From Candidatus Goldiibacteriota bacterium HGW-Goldbacteria-1 (GTDB lineage: Bacteria; Oederibacteriota; PGYV01), in assembly GCA_002839855.1 (NCBI GenBank), contig PGYV01000008.1, forward strand, positions 62,001 through 126,000: a DNA stretch of 64,000 bases, written 5' to 3'. Position numbers and translations under genes: made by a program. Shown in pieces: positions 16,594-25,334 of this stretch. A model generated the notes under the pieces. That model was not told the origin of the DNA, made no database searches, and worked only from the letters and a program-made list of their open reading frames with translations. Each line of letters opens with the position of its first letter. Positions within the stretch are counted from its first letter, which is position 1.

Positions 16594-17094
16594 ATGAAAA
16601 AGAATTTGTTTATTGTTTTTGTTATGGCTTTTGTTTTTATGATTGCGGGCTGCTCTACAACTCAGAAGAATGCTGACGGAACCACTGTTGATTCAACGCC
16701 TGCGGCGGCGCAGGAAGAAAGGGATGCGGAAGCTGCAGCTGATAACACAGCGGCAGAACTTGCTGAAGCTGCAAGCGCAAAAGCAACTGAAACAGCTTTA
16801 GCAGCGGAAATAGCCGCAACGAAGACAGCTGCGGCGGTTAAGAAAGCTTCAAAGGCAGTAAGCGGCAAGGCAAAAACAGCAGCAAAGGCAGCAGCAGACA
16901 AGTTGGCTTCAGCACAGGCAACGGCAGAAGCTGTAGCGGCACAGGCAAAAGCGGACGCGGATGCGGCAGCAAAAGCAGCGGCGGACGCAAAAACCAAAGG
17001 CGGCTTCCCGTGGTGGATTATAATATTAATTATCATTATAGTGATAATAATAATTATCGTTGTTTCAACCAGGAAGAAAAACACAGCAGGATAG
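16594..17094 (+). CDS. Alanine-rich lipoprotein with C-terminal membrane segment
   Basis: The 166-residue product has a lipoprotein signal with lipobox IAGC (Cys 20). Residues 36-134 are almost wholly Ala, Lys, Glu, Asp and Thr, without Pro or Gly breaks for long stretches, and should form a long helix of the alanine-zipper type seen in Lpp-like proteins. It ends with a strongly hydrophobic segment (about 137-157, WWIIILIIIIVIIIIIVV) and a basic tail (TRKKNTAG). A protein with lipid at one end and a membrane helix at the other is unusual. Bridging of two membranes is possible but only inferred. Expression from its own promoter; terminator at 17118. Confidence 0.75.
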   Translation: MKKNLFIVFVMAFVFMIAGCSTTQKNADGTTVDSTPAAAQEERDAEAAADNTAAELAEAASAKATETALAAEIAATKTAAAVKKASKAVSGKAKTAAKAAADKLASAQATAEAVAAQAKADADAAAKAAADAKTKGGFPWWIIILIIIIVIIIIIVVSTRKKNTAG

Positions 17095-17117
17095 AATAAA
17101 GTTTTACCTTAAATAAA

Positions 17118-17155
17118 TAAAAAAGCCCTTGGATAAAATCCAAGGGCTTTTTTAT
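17118..17155. terminator. Bidirectional terminator between convergent genes
   Basis: A near-perfect stem AAAAGCCCTTGGAT/ATCCAAGGGCTTTT with loop AAA and flanking A- and T-runs lies between two genes that face each other, so it can serve both. Confidence 0.92.
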
Positions 17156-17167
17156 TTTGATTTAGCT

Positions 17168-17620
17168 TTAGTGGGAGATGTAGAATAAAGAACCGGCTTT
17201 AGCTCCGCTTACTGCGACTGCGTTAGCGGATGCGCCTTCTGCGGGAATTGTGCCGGAAGCAGTGGCTGTCCCGTAAGATGTTGTCACGTTAAGAGTGACT
17301 GTATCTCCGGTTGCGTAAGTGCCGGGAAGGGTAAATGTCGAGTGTACTCCGTCTAAAATAAAAGGAATTGTGTGTCCTGCAATTGTAACAGTTGCGTTAT
17401 TAATCCAGGTATCAGTATTAGTGTCTTCAATAGTGCAGTTGGCGGTTGTCATGGTATCGGTCAGCTGAAAATTAGCCAAAATAAAAATGTCTGATGATGT
17501 GGTGGCTGCAGGCGGAGTTGGGGTAACTTCTAAGGCTGCTGCTGCCGGGCTTGCGGGAGAACACGATGATAAAGCAACTGCTAAAACAATTACAAGTACA
17601 GTTAAAAATGCTTTTTTCAT
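17168..17620 (-). CDS. Putative lipoprotein, unknown function
   Basis: The 150-residue product begins with a lipoprotein signal peptide ending in LSSC (Cys 20). After a Pro- and Ala-rich linker it is rich in Thr and Val and has a beta-sandwich-like pattern (ANCTIEDTNTDTWINNATVTI ... GDTVTLNVTTSYGTATASG), similar in style to Ig-like or carboxypeptidase-regulatory domains. No catalytic motif is visible. The start ATG at 17620 follows AGGAGG, and a promoter lies just upstream. It converges on the alanine-rich lipoprotein gene. Confidence 0.7.
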   Translation of the reverse strand: MKKAFLTVLVIVLAVALSSCSPASPAAAALEVTPTPPAATTSSDIFILANFQLTDTMTTANCTIEDTNTDTWINNATVTIAGHTIPFILDGVHSTFTLPGTYATGDTVTLNVTTSYGTATASGTIPAEGASANAVAVSGAKAGSLFYISH

Positions 17621-17651
17621 AAAACCTCCTATGATTTTTTCCCTTGGGATA

Positions 17652-17680
17652 ATATTATTAAATTCATATTAATTAGTCAA
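17652..17680 (-). promoter_or_regulatory. Promoter TTGACT-17-TAATAT (minus strand)
   Basis: Read on the minus strand, TTGACT (17680-17675) and TAATAT (17657-17652) are separated by 17 bp and lie about 30 bp before the lipoprotein start. Confidence 0.7.
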
Positions 17681-17917
17681 GAAAGTAAATTGACAAAGGG
17701 TATAATAAAATGAATGACGAAAGGGAATTTGAAAGCCGATAAATATATTTTAATAATTAAAAAAACACAGAAAAACGGTTATTAAGATTGACCGGTGATA
17801 TAGGGGGCTGATGTAAAACCGCTATAAGTGAAAACCATATTTTGTTATTGTTTTTAGCGACACATGACGGTATTATTAATTGATATAGTCGGTAATTAAA
17901 AATATTACAGGGGTTTT

Positions 17918-18883
17918 ATGAACTGCAGAATATGTAATAACACAGAGGGCAACAGGCAATATAATGTTAAAGAAATGATGTTTGGCATAAATGAATCTTT
18001 TTCGTACTTCAAGTGCGCTAAGTGCGGCTGTTTGCAGATAGCACAGATTCCGGATGATATGAAAAAGTATTACCCTGAAAGTTATTACAGTTATTCTTCC
18101 CTTGAAAAAACACCCATATATAAAGATGTTATCACAAAGTTTACAAAGGCAAACAGGGACTTTTATACAATTACAGGCAAAGGCATTGTGGGAAGGTTAT
18201 TGTCGCTGTTTAAAAAACGGGATGAATTCATGATGCTGTCAGGGCTTGGGCTTAACAGGGATTCTCGAATTATTGACGTGGGGTGCGGCAGCGGAGGGAA
18301 ATTGTATTCGCTTAGAAATGCAGGGTTTAAAAATGTACTGGGTGTGGATCCGTTTATAGGCAATGAAATCATAAAATACAAAAACGGCCTTGAAATTCAT
18401 AAAAAAGATATCTTTGAAGTTTCCGGGAAGTGGGACCTTATAATGCTTAACCATTCTTATGAGCACATGGAAAAACCACAGGCTGTTATGGATAAAATTT
18501 CCGGATTGTTGTCTGATAATGGAACCTGCATTATCAGGATACCGCTTTGCGATTCCTATGCTTTTGAAACATATGGCGTAAATTGGGTTCAGCTTGACGC
18601 GCCAAGGCATTTTTTCCTGCATACGGTTAAAAGCATTTCTTTAATGGCTGATACAGCACAGCTTAAGGTTAACAGGGTAAATTATGAAGGTGATGAATTT
18701 CAGTTTTGGGCAAGTGAGCAGTATATAAAAGGTGTAACTCTTACAGCGGAAAATTCTTACGCGCAAAACAGGGAAAAGTCAGGTTTTTCTGAAGCGGTAA
18801 TACAAGGATATAAAGAAAAAGCACGCGGATTAAATAAAGAAGAAAAGGGAGATGCCGCCGCGTTTTATCTGGTAAAGAAATAA
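17918..18883 (+). CDS. SAM-dependent methyltransferase with N-terminal zinc-binding motif
   Basis: The 321-residue protein begins with two CxxC pairs (CRICNN and CAKCGC), a likely zinc site. It continues with a class I methyltransferase domain: motif I is IIDVGCGSGGKLYSL at about 121-135, followed by VLGVDP and DLIMLNHSYEHM, the usual post-motif segments. This N-terminal Cys pattern followed by a methyltransferase is common among proteins that modify small molecules or sugars. The substrate is unknown. ATG 17918 follows CAGGGG. A DUF1801 gene follows 10 bp after the stop and is probably co-transcribed. Confidence 0.85.
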   Translation: MNCRICNNTEGNRQYNVKEMMFGINESFSYFKCAKCGCLQIAQIPDDMKKYYPESYYSYSSLEKTPIYKDVITKFTKANRDFYTITGKGIVGRLLSLFKKRDEFMMLSGLGLNRDSRIIDVGCGSGGKLYSLRNAGFKNVLGVDPFIGNEIIKYKNGLEIHKKDIFEVSGKWDLIMLNHSYEHMEKPQAVMDKISGLLSDNGTCIIRIPLCDSYAFETYGVNWVQLDAPRHFFLHTVKSISLMADTAQLKVNRVNYEGDEFQFWASEQYIKGVTLTAENSYAQNREKSGFSEAVIQGYKEKARGLNKEEKGDAAAFYLVKK

Positions 18884-18893
18884 AGGGGGATAT

Positions 18894-19274
18894 ATGAGAA
18901 CAAAGGATACTAAAAATGATCCGGTAACAGAGTTTATAAGCAAATATCCTGACGATAACCGTAAGATTCTGACAAAGATAAGGCAGGTAATAAAAAAAGC
19001 CGCGCCAAAAGCGCAGGAAGCAATGGCTTACGGGATACCCACGTTTAAACTAAACGGAAATCTGGTTCATTTTTCCGGGTTCAAAAAACACATAGGCTTT
19101 TTTCCTGCGCCATCCGCTATTATTGCTTTTAAAAAAGAACTTGCCGCGTATAAAACAACAAAAGGTACAATACAGTTCCTGCTGGACAAACCCATTCCAT
19201 ACATGCTTATAACGAAGATTGTAAAATACAGGGTTAAGGAAAATAATGCTTTGAATAGAAAACAGCGTGCATAA
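18894..19274 (+). CDS. DUF1801 (YdhG/YjbR-like) protein
   Basis: The 126-residue protein matches the small DUF1801 family: an N-terminal helix region (VTEFISKYPDDNRKILTKIRQVIKK), then EAMAYGIPTFKLNGNLVHFSGFKKHIGFFP and GTIQFLLDKPIPYMLITKIVKYR. Related proteins have been linked to iron handling (frataxin-like fold), but no function is proven for this one. ATG 18894 sits shortly after a GGGGG ribosome site. It probably shares an mRNA with the methyltransferase. Confidence 0.85.
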   Translation: MRTKDTKNDPVTEFISKYPDDNRKILTKIRQVIKKAAPKAQEAMAYGIPTFKLNGNLVHFSGFKKHIGFFPAPSAIIAFKKELAAYKTTKGTIQFLLDKPIPYMLITKIVKYRVKENNALNRKQRA

Positions 19275-19331
19275 TTAAAGAATGCAAAGCTCTCTGAATT
19301 ACTCCTATGTTCATTTGTTTTGCCGGATAAG

Positions 19332-19383
19332 GTCATAACAAAAGCATAGCGTTAAACCTGCCTTATTTATGCTTGTTATGACT
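19332..19383. other. Inverted repeat in the gap before the Spy-like gene
   Basis: GTCATAACA(aa)AGCATA at 19332-19348 pairs with TATGCTTGTTATGAC at 19369-19383, with two extra A in the left arm and a 20-nt loop. No T-run follows, so its role is unclear; it could end the upstream transcript or bind a dimeric protein. Confidence 0.5.
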
Positions 19384-19471
19384 GCCAGCCGTGTAATAAA
19401 TAATTAATGAAACTAAAACAGGCGGCGGGGCGTCTAATATTTGTAAGTAAAAAACTTTCTTGGAGGTAAAT

Positions 19472-19975
19472 ATGAAAAAGACTTTTGTAACAGGGCTGGC
19501 TGTAATTCTGTTGTTTGCTTTTACCGCTGTAGTATCAGGTGCAAATAAAGCGGACTGTAAAATGGGAAAAGGAATGGAAATGGGTCAAAAGATGGGGATG
19601 GGAATGGGCGGCGCAATGTGCCCAAAAATGCTGCTTTCAAAGGCTTCAGAACTTAACCTTTCTACAGAACAGATGGAAAAGCTTAAAAAACTTGGCGACA
19701 AAAAGCCTGTGAAGGGGTCGAAAAGGGAAGAAATGGGAAAAGTACATGAAACAATAAAGGCGGAACTTGCAAAAGAAAAACCGGATATGGCAAAGATAGA
19801 TAAAATGATAGATGAAACGACAAAAAAACACGCTGATGCCATGAAGCAGAATGCCCGTGATTCCGCGGAAATAAACGCGCTGCTTACAAAAGAGCAGAAG
19901 GAAATATTAAAAAAAGACATGGAAACAAAGAAAGAGTGTTTTAAGGAAAAAAGGATGAACAAGAAAAACAAATAA
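19472..19975 (+). CDS. Spy/CpxP-like periplasmic protein, Met-rich
   Basis: The 167-residue product has a signal peptide (MKKTFVTGLAVILLFAFTAVVSGA), then a Met- and Gly-rich stretch (MEMGQKMGMGMGGAMCPKM) and a helical part with LNLSTEQMEKLKKL and LLTKEQKEILKK, which match the two LTxxQ-type motifs of the Spy/CpxP family. These proteins act as periplasmic chaperones or as metal-stress sensors. The Met-rich part suggests copper or another soft metal, as inference. ATG 19472 with GGAGG at 19462-19466 is the start; the in-frame TTG at 19460 overlaps the ribosome site and is rejected. Confidence 0.82.
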   Translation: MKKTFVTGLAVILLFAFTAVVSGANKADCKMGKGMEMGQKMGMGMGGAMCPKMLLSKASELNLSTEQMEKLKKLGDKKPVKGSKREEMGKVHETIKAELAKEKPDMAKIDKMIDETTKKHADAMKQNARDSAEINALLTKEQKEILKKDMETKKECFKEKRMNKKNK

Positions 19976-19988
19976 ACTATTTTAATTT

Positions 19989-20035
19989 TAAAAGCCGCTT
20001 CCGGTGATGCAGGCCGTAAGCGGCTTTTTTTATTT
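19989..20035 (+). terminator. Rho-independent terminator after the Spy-like gene
   Basis: The arms AAAAGCCGCTT and AAGCGGCTTTT enclose a loop that can fold further, followed by TTTATTTT. It lies 15 bp after the stop codon. Confidence 0.88.
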
Positions 20036-20063
20036 TCCGTGCCGTCCCGGCTGTCTTTTGTTA

Positions 20064-20091
20064 TTGCGATTTAATTTTTTGCTGATATAAT
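20064..20091 (+). promoter_or_regulatory. Promoter TTGCGA-16-TATAAT
   Basis: TTGCGA at 20064-20069 and TATAAT at 20086-20091 are 16 bp apart and lie about 35 bp before the barrel protein start. Confidence 0.65.
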
Positions 20092-20126
20092 CAGTATTGA
20101 TATAAGTTCAAATTATAGGAGGGTAT

Positions 20127-20963
20127 ATGAAAAAGTTTATAATTGTGTTGGCTGCAGTTGTTGCAATGGCGTTTCCTGTAATGGCAGAGGGCACTTTGCT
20201 GGGTAATGATTCGGGGTGGTACAAATTCAATTTAACGGCGGAAGCGGGCTTTATATCTGTTTTATCCCACACCATCCAGTTTGGTCAGGCAGGCACACAG
20301 TTTGATTATAAGGAAGACGGTAATCAGGACGTGCTTTTTGCTTTTAACAGGTTTAACGCGGAATTAAGGCTTTGGGATAATCACAGCATTACTTTCCTTT
20401 ACCAGCCGCTGGACGTGGTAACGGACGCGGTGGCAAAAAAAGACACTTATTTCCACGATGTATTATTTACTGAAGGCACACCTATGGTGGTAAGGTATGG
20501 TTTTTCTTTTTACAGGGCAAGCTATACCTGGTACTTTCTTAAGGATAAAGGCAATGAATTTGGCGCCGGGCTTTCAATGCAGGTGCGCAACGCGTCTATC
20601 AGCTTTAAATCTGCTGACGGCACAACGTCAATAATAAACGAAAATGTTGGGCCTGTGCCTATTTTAAGAATTGCGGGAAAATATAATTTTGATAATGGTA
20701 TTTGGATTGGCATGGAAACTGATGCTTTTTACGCTTCAAGTGAATTCTTTAACGGTTCAAAGTATCCCTTTGAAGGCGCAATATGGGATGCTTCTTTCAG
20801 AAGCGGAATTGCCCTGAAAAACGGCATAAATCCTTTTATTAATTTAAGGTTCCTTGGCGGCGGCGGTAAAGGCACGTCGCAGGGTGAAGACAGGCAGGGC
20901 GACGGTTATACAAACAACTGGCTGAATACAATGTCTTTAACCCTTGGCGTTGTGCTGGAATAA
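20127..20963 (+). CDS. Predicted outer-membrane beta-barrel protein
   Basis: The 278-residue product has a clear signal peptide (FIIVLAAVVAMAFPVMAEG). The mature chain has alternating polar and hydrophobic residues with many aromatic girdle residues (FNLTAEAGFISVLSHTIQF, AELRLWDNHSITFLYQ, MVVRYGFSFYRASYTWYFL, TMSLTLGVVLE). It ends in a beta strand, as usual for small outer-membrane barrels. The family cannot be named. The start ATG 20127 follows AGGAGGG. The AI-2E family gene follows closely. Confidence 0.75.
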   Translation: MKKFIIVLAAVVAMAFPVMAEGTLLGNDSGWYKFNLTAEAGFISVLSHTIQFGQAGTQFDYKEDGNQDVLFAFNRFNAELRLWDNHSITFLYQPLDVVTDAVAKKDTYFHDVLFTEGTPMVVRYGFSFYRASYTWYFLKDKGNEFGAGLSMQVRNASISFKSADGTTSIINENVGPVPILRIAGKYNFDNGIWIGMETDAFYASSEFFNGSKYPFEGAIWDASFRSGIALKNGINPFINLRFLGGGGKGTSQGEDRQGDGYTNNWLNTMSLTLGVVLE

Positions 20964-20995
20964 GTTATTAAAAAAACTCTTATAAGGAAAACGTG

Positions 20996-22087
20996 ATGTC
21001 TAAAAGGGCAAAACTTATTATTATCATGTCGTTTTTTGCGTGTACGGCAATACTTGTAACCGTAGGGCTTGGATACGCTTTAGAACCGCTTTTAATAGCT
21101 TTCGCCCTTGCGTACCTTATATACCCGCTTATAATAAAATTAGAGAAAAAAGGCGTAAACCGTATAATCGCGGTAACGTTGATATTTATTTTAACCGCGG
21201 CCGTGGTTGTATTTTCGGCAATGGCTGTCCTTCCAAGGATGATAAGCGATACCGGCAGTTTTATAAAGGAACTGCCGGATAATTCCGCCAAGGCGCTTAT
21301 AATGGTGGATACTTTCGCGTCAAACGCGGGGATGGATTTAAATATAAGTGAAAACGGTATAGACGGGCTTATAAAACAGCAGGTAAGCCGCCTTTCCGCG
21401 GATGCCGTGGGTAAAATAACGGGTACGGTTTCGGGTTTGTTTTCCAATATATTAAAGTGGATGCTTGCGGTTTTAAACATACTTTTAATACCGCTGTTTT
21501 TCTTTTTTATGGTTTATGATTATGAAAAGGTGAAAGAAGAGATTAAAAGCTACATTCCCTTAAAATACATCCCTATGGCTAAAAATTATATGGGCAGGAT
21601 AAATAGAATTTTAAACGGCTATATCAGGGGAAAACTTGTTGTGGCTTTAATACTTGGGCTGCTTTACGGCGCAGGGCTTTATGCTATTGGGCTTAAGTTC
21701 GGTTTTGTAATAGGGTTTGCCGCGGGCCTGCTTTCTATTATACCTTATGTGGGATCGCTTATTGGTTTTGTGGCGGCGGTTGTCATGGGGCTGGCTTATT
21801 ATGAAGGGATAGGGCTGTTAATAGGAATAGGTGTGGTCTTTACAGTGGCACAGCTTTTAGAATCTTATATTATCACCCCGCATCTGGTGGGCAACTCTGT
21901 TGGTTTAAGCGCTTTTGTTATAATCCTGGCGATTATAATAGGAGGGAACTTAATGGGTGTGATGGGAATTTTTATTGCCATCCCGGTCGCCGCGATTTTA
22001 AAAGAGGTGCTTGTGGATCTTAGAAAACAATATCATTTACTGCTGCACGAACCGGTGTATGTTGTAAAAACTAAAAAGAGAAAATAA
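20996..22087 (+). CDS. AI-2E family transporter (YdiK/PerM-like permease)
   Basis: The 363-residue protein shows the AI-2E/PerM layout: two N-terminal membrane helices, a long hydrophilic segment at about 75-150, then five to six further helices. The family-typical segment GLKFGFVIGFAAGLLSIIPYVGS and the late LVGNSVGLSAFVIILAIIIGGNLMGVMGIFIAIPVAA are present. The family includes exporters of the AI-2 signal and sodium/proton antiporters, so the substrate is open. The preferred start is ATG 20996, seven bases after AAGGA; the GTG three bases earlier is too close. Confidence 0.88.
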   Translation: MSKRAKLIIIMSFFACTAILVTVGLGYALEPLLIAFALAYLIYPLIIKLEKKGVNRIIAVTLIFILTAAVVVFSAMAVLPRMISDTGSFIKELPDNSAKALIMVDTFASNAGMDLNISENGIDGLIKQQVSRLSADAVGKITGTVSGLFSNILKWMLAVLNILLIPLFFFFMVYDYEKVKEEIKSYIPLKYIPMAKNYMGRINRILNGYIRGKLVVALILGLLYGAGLYAIGLKFGFVIGFAAGLLSIIPYVGSLIGFVAAVVMGLAYYEGIGLLIGIGVVFTVAQLLESYIITPHLVGNSVGLSAFVIILAIIIGGNLMGVMGIFIAIPVAAILKEVLVDLRKQYHLLLHEPVYVVKTKKRK

Positions 22088-22110
22088 TACTACGTTATTT
22101 TTTTAAGAAT

Positions 22111-22494
22111 TTAATTTGCCCTGGTGTGATTATCCCTGATTACCATGTTAATTGTATTGTTCAGGGTTTGGATGCCGTGTGGTTTTTTTAAGAACGCAGC
22201 CGCGCCAAGCTTCATCAGTTTTTCTTCAATACCCGGCTCATCACAGGAAGAAAATATTATAACCGGAATTTCATTTGTTAAAGGGCCGGATTTTAAGGCT
22301 TTTAATACTTCTTCCCCGTTCATCTCCGGCATTTCCAGGTCAAGAAGGATCATGTCCATTGGCTCCAGGCGGGCTATTTCAAGGCCTATTTTAGCGCCTA
22401 ATGCCGGGACCATCTCTAAATCGGGATTGCTCTTTAAATAAATAGACATAAGTTTAATCTGTAACGGTGAATCGTCAATACATAAGACACGCAT
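22111..22494 (-). CDS. Single-domain response regulator (CheY-like)
   Basis: The 127-residue receiver domain has the acid pair D7-D8 (CIDDSP), phospho-acceptor D52 (MILLDLEMPEMNG), a Ser in IIFSSCD and the conserved Lys in FLKKPHG. It has no output domain, so it should act through protein partners, as CheY does. No histidine kinase lies next to it. The start ATG at 22494 has GGGAGGC upstream on the minus strand. It converges on the AI-2E family gene. Confidence 0.93.
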   Translation of the reverse strand: MRVLCIDDSPLQIKLMSIYLKSNPDLEMVPALGAKIGLEIARLEPMDMILLDLEMPEMNGEEVLKALKSGPLTNEIPVIIFSSCDEPGIEEKLMKLGAAAFLKKPHGIQTLNNTINMVIRDNHTRAN

Positions 22495-23003
22495 TATTGC
22501 CTCCCTTAAATTTTTAATTACCCCTATAATTATGTATATCCGATAAACGCGACAAAGTCAATTTTATGGCAGAAAAGGCGTTTAACTCCGGTTGAATTGT
22601 TATAGAGGTGTGATATATTAACTGAAGCAGCACGGTTGGATGCTTGGAAGGTTAGATGCTTAGAGGCTTGGTAAAGCGGCGGTTTGACGGCTCAGAAGGT
22701 TGGGAAGAGCGGGTTAAGCTATAGGCAATTAAGCATAAGCGGAAATATTCAAACATAACGAATTAAGCTATAAGCAGTTAAGCTATAGCGAAAAAGTTTA
22801 AACATAACGAGTTAAGCTATAAGCAGTTAGGCATAAGCGGAATACAAAAAAGCAGCTCGGCGGCTCAGCGGCTCGGTTTAGATCTGGTAGGCGCGGGTCT
22901 TTAGCCCGCGGCAGTTTATTTAAAAAGAGCTGATAAATTATAAGCGGAAAGATGGCGGCTTGGAACACCGGAAAATAAAATATTACTTATCTGGAGGGTG
23001 TTA
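22495..23003. repeat. Intergenic block of B-, A- and C-type repeats
   Basis: There is no gene in this 509-bp gap. B-type words (ttggatgcttggaaggttag and similar) lie at about 22634-22700, three A-type words at about 22714-22840, and one C-type hairpin of the GCGGG version at 22883-22917. The ribosome site of the next gene is at 22993-22997. Confidence 0.85.
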
Positions 23004-24209
23004 ATGAAGAGGGCAGCAATTAAAATAAAGGCGGAAAAGTATCTGAAAATATTATGTTTGAAAATGCCGGAAAGGTGCCCCGGTAGAAAAAATAACATAA
23101 AGGCGCTTTTGTTTTTTGAAAAGGTATTGTCCTCATACGGATGGAAAATAAAAAGGCAGAATTTTAACTGCATTACCTGGAAAGAAAATAAGGTTATACT
23201 TAAAGCCGGAAATACGTTTTTTAAGGCAAGGGTAAGCCCTTATTCTAAAAGCTGCAGGGTAAAAGCGCCTTTAACAGTTGTGTCGTCGCTGCGGGAGCTG
23301 CGTAATGCTGATTTGAAAGGGCGAATAGTGCTTTTAAAAGGCGAAATAACCGCGCAGCAGCTTATGCCTAAAAAGTTTGTTTTTTATAATCCTGATGAGC
23401 ATAAAGAAATTTACAGGCTGCTGGTAGAGAAAAAACCCGCGGCAATAATTACTGCAACATCCAAAAACCCGGAAACAGCCGGAAGCGCGTATCCGTTTCC
23501 TATGATTGAAGACGGGGATTTCAACATACCATCGGTTTATATGAAGGATATTTACGGGAAAAAACTGGCGCTTTTTGAAAACTCTATTATCAGCCTTTCT
23601 TTTAAATCCGAAAGAAAAAAATCAAAAGCGTGGAATGTTGCGGGGTATAAAGGCGGCGCGGGGAATAAAATTACAGTATGCGCGCACATAGACACAAAGG
23701 ACAAGACGCCCGGAGCGTTGGATAACGGTACGGGCATTGTAACGCTTATGCTTCTTGCGGAGATGATGAAAAATTACACCGGCAAAAACCGCTTGGAAAT
23801 ACTGGCGTTGAACGGCGAGGATTTTTACGCGGTGCCGGGACAGATGAAATACCTGAAAGTAAATAATAACAAAATGGATAAAATAAGATTTGTAATAAAT
23901 ATGGACGCGGCGGGAATGAAAGGCAAAAAGACGGCTTTTTCGTTTTATGGGATGCAGGGGGCTGATGCGGTTAAAATAAGGCGTGTATTTTCGGATGCGC
24001 CCGGTTTTGTTGAAGGCAGTCAATGGCCGCAGGGCGATCATATGGTATTTGCGTCATTCGGGGTTCCGGCAGTTGCAATCACATCGGAAAATTTTACACA
24101 GCTTTGCTCCGAAATCACGCACACTGACAAAGATAAACCTTCACTTGTTGACTATAAAAAGCTTGTGGATATTGCGGAAACGCTGAAAAAAATGATTGAA
24201 GAGATGTAG
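23004..24209 (+). CDS. M28-family metallopeptidase
   Basis: The 401-residue protein carries the di-zinc aminopeptidase pattern: His in ITVCAHIDTKD, the bridging Asp in PGALDNGTG, acidic residues in ALNGEDFYAVPG where the catalytic and metal-binding acids lie, Asp in VINMDAAGMKG and the last His in ITHTDKD. A PA-like insert (residues about 90-170) precedes the catalytic half, as in many M28 enzymes. The usual 'GEE' reads GED. There is no signal peptide, which suggests a cytoplasmic enzyme. The start ATG 23004 has GGAGG at 22993-22997; the GTG at 22998 abuts the ribosome site. The gene is flanked on both sides by repeat blocks. Confidence 0.85.
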   Translation: MKRAAIKIKAEKYLKILCLKMPERCPGRKNNIKALLFFEKVLSSYGWKIKRQNFNCITWKENKVILKAGNTFFKARVSPYSKSCRVKAPLTVVSSLRELRNADLKGRIVLLKGEITAQQLMPKKFVFYNPDEHKEIYRLLVEKKPAAIITATSKNPETAGSAYPFPMIEDGDFNIPSVYMKDIYGKKLALFENSIISLSFKSERKKSKAWNVAGYKGGAGNKITVCAHIDTKDKTPGALDNGTGIVTLMLLAEMMKNYTGKNRLEILALNGEDFYAVPGQMKYLKVNNNKMDKIRFVINMDAAGMKGKKTAFSFYGMQGADAVKIRRVFSDAPGFVEGSQWPQGDHMVFASFGVPAVAITSENFTQLCSEITHTDKDKPSLVDYKKLVDIAETLKKMIEEM

Positions 24210-24581
24210 GATGGATCGGGACAGTTGGATGCTTAGATGCTTAGATGCTTGGAGGCTTGGAGGCTTGGCAAGAGCGAGTTTACGAGCGAAAGTGTTAAGG
24301 GACAGTTTGGACGGTTTTACCAAGCATCCCAACATCTAAGCGTCAAAGCATCAGAATAAGCGAGTTAAGCTATAGGCAAAATTAAGCAAAAACGAAGGAT
24401 ACAACGAAGGTTTGGACAGTTTTGCCAAGCATCCAAGCGTCTAAGCGTCCAACAGTCAGAATAAGCGTATTAAGCTATAGGCAATTAGGCATAAACGAAG
24501 GATACAACGAAGGTTTGGACAGTTTTGCCAAGCATCCAAGCGTCTAAGCGTCCAAACATCAAAATTTTATAGGAGAAAAAC
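24210..24581. repeat. B-type inverted arms and a 105-bp tandem duplication
   Basis: There is no gene. B-type words in one direction (gatgcttagatgcttggagg, about 24226-24268) face inverted words (ccaagcatcccaacatctaag, about 24319-24352), so the DNA can form a long hairpin. Next comes a tandem pair of about 105-bp units, 24351-24455 and 24456-24561. Each unit holds an A-type word, acaacgaaggtttggacag, and an inverted B-type word. Confidence 0.87.
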
Positions 24582-25334
24582 ATGAAAAACAAAACAGTAA
24601 TAATAACAGGCGGGGCGCAGGGAATTGGAAGGGGGATGGTGCAGGAATTTATGGAAGATAAATGGAACGTTATGATGGCCGATATTGACGGCGAAGCGGC
24701 GCTGGAACTTCTGGATGCAATGAATGCGGGTAATCAGCTTTCTTTCTGCAAGTGTGATGTTTCAGCTGAAGCTGAGGTGGAAAAACTTATAAAGGGCTGC
24801 GCGGCTGCTTTTGGGTCTGTTGACGCGATAATAAATAATGCGGGAATCGGCAATAATAAACCTGTAACTGAATTAACACTGGCTGAATGGAACAGGGTAA
24901 TGGGTGTTAATCTTACGTCTATTTTTTTAACTGCAAAATATGGCGCGCCGCATCTTAAGAAGAATAAGGGTGCAATTGTAAACATGGCTTCCACGCGCGC
25001 GTTAATGTCTGAACCCAATACAGAGGCGTATTCTGCCACAAAGGGCGGTGTGGTGGCGCTTACACATTCGCTGGCTGTTTCCCTTGGGCCGGATGTGCGT
25101 GTTAACTGCATAAGCCCGGGCTGGATTGAAGTATCTGATTTTAAGAAAAAAAGAGATTTTAAAGAGCCGGTTCACTCTGAAGCGGATAAAACACAACACC
25201 CGGCAGGCAGGGTGGGTGTGCCTTCTGATATAGCGCAGCTTGCATTATATCTGGTTTCCGACAAGGCGGGATTTATCACAGGGCAGAATTTTGTTGTTGA
25301 TGGCGGCATGACGAAAAAAATGATTTATAAGTGA
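24582..25334 (+). CDS. Short-chain dehydrogenase/reductase (SDR)
   Basis: The 250-residue enzyme is a classical SDR. It has the NAD(P)-binding glycine motif TGGAQGIG (9-16), NNAGIG at 85-90, and the catalytic residues S137, Y150 and K154 in MASTRA and AYSATKGG. The C-terminal part contains CISPGWIEV and a closing ITGQNFVVDGGMT, as in FabG-like and sugar or polyol dehydrogenases. An Asp near the end of beta strand 2 (MADID) suggests NAD rather than NADP. The exact substrate is unknown. The stop codon lies in the first unit of a heptamer array. Confidence 0.92.
   Translation: MKNKTVIITGGAQGIGRGMVQEFMEDKWNVMMADIDGEAALELLDAMNAGNQLSFCKCDVSAEAEVEKLIKGCAAAFGSVDAIINNAGIGNNKPVTELTLAEWNRVMGVNLTSIFLTAKYGAPHLKKNKGAIVNMASTRALMSEPNTEAYSATKGGVVALTHSLAVSLGPDVRVNCISPGWIEVSDFKKKRDFKEPVHSEADKTQHPAGRVGVPSDIAQLALYLVSDKAGFITGQNFVVDGGMTKKMIYK

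Noticed and set aside
22080-22105. Terminator between the AI-2E family gene and the CheY-like gene
   Set aside because: The possible stem AAATAA/TTATTT is only six A-T pairs, too weak to support.
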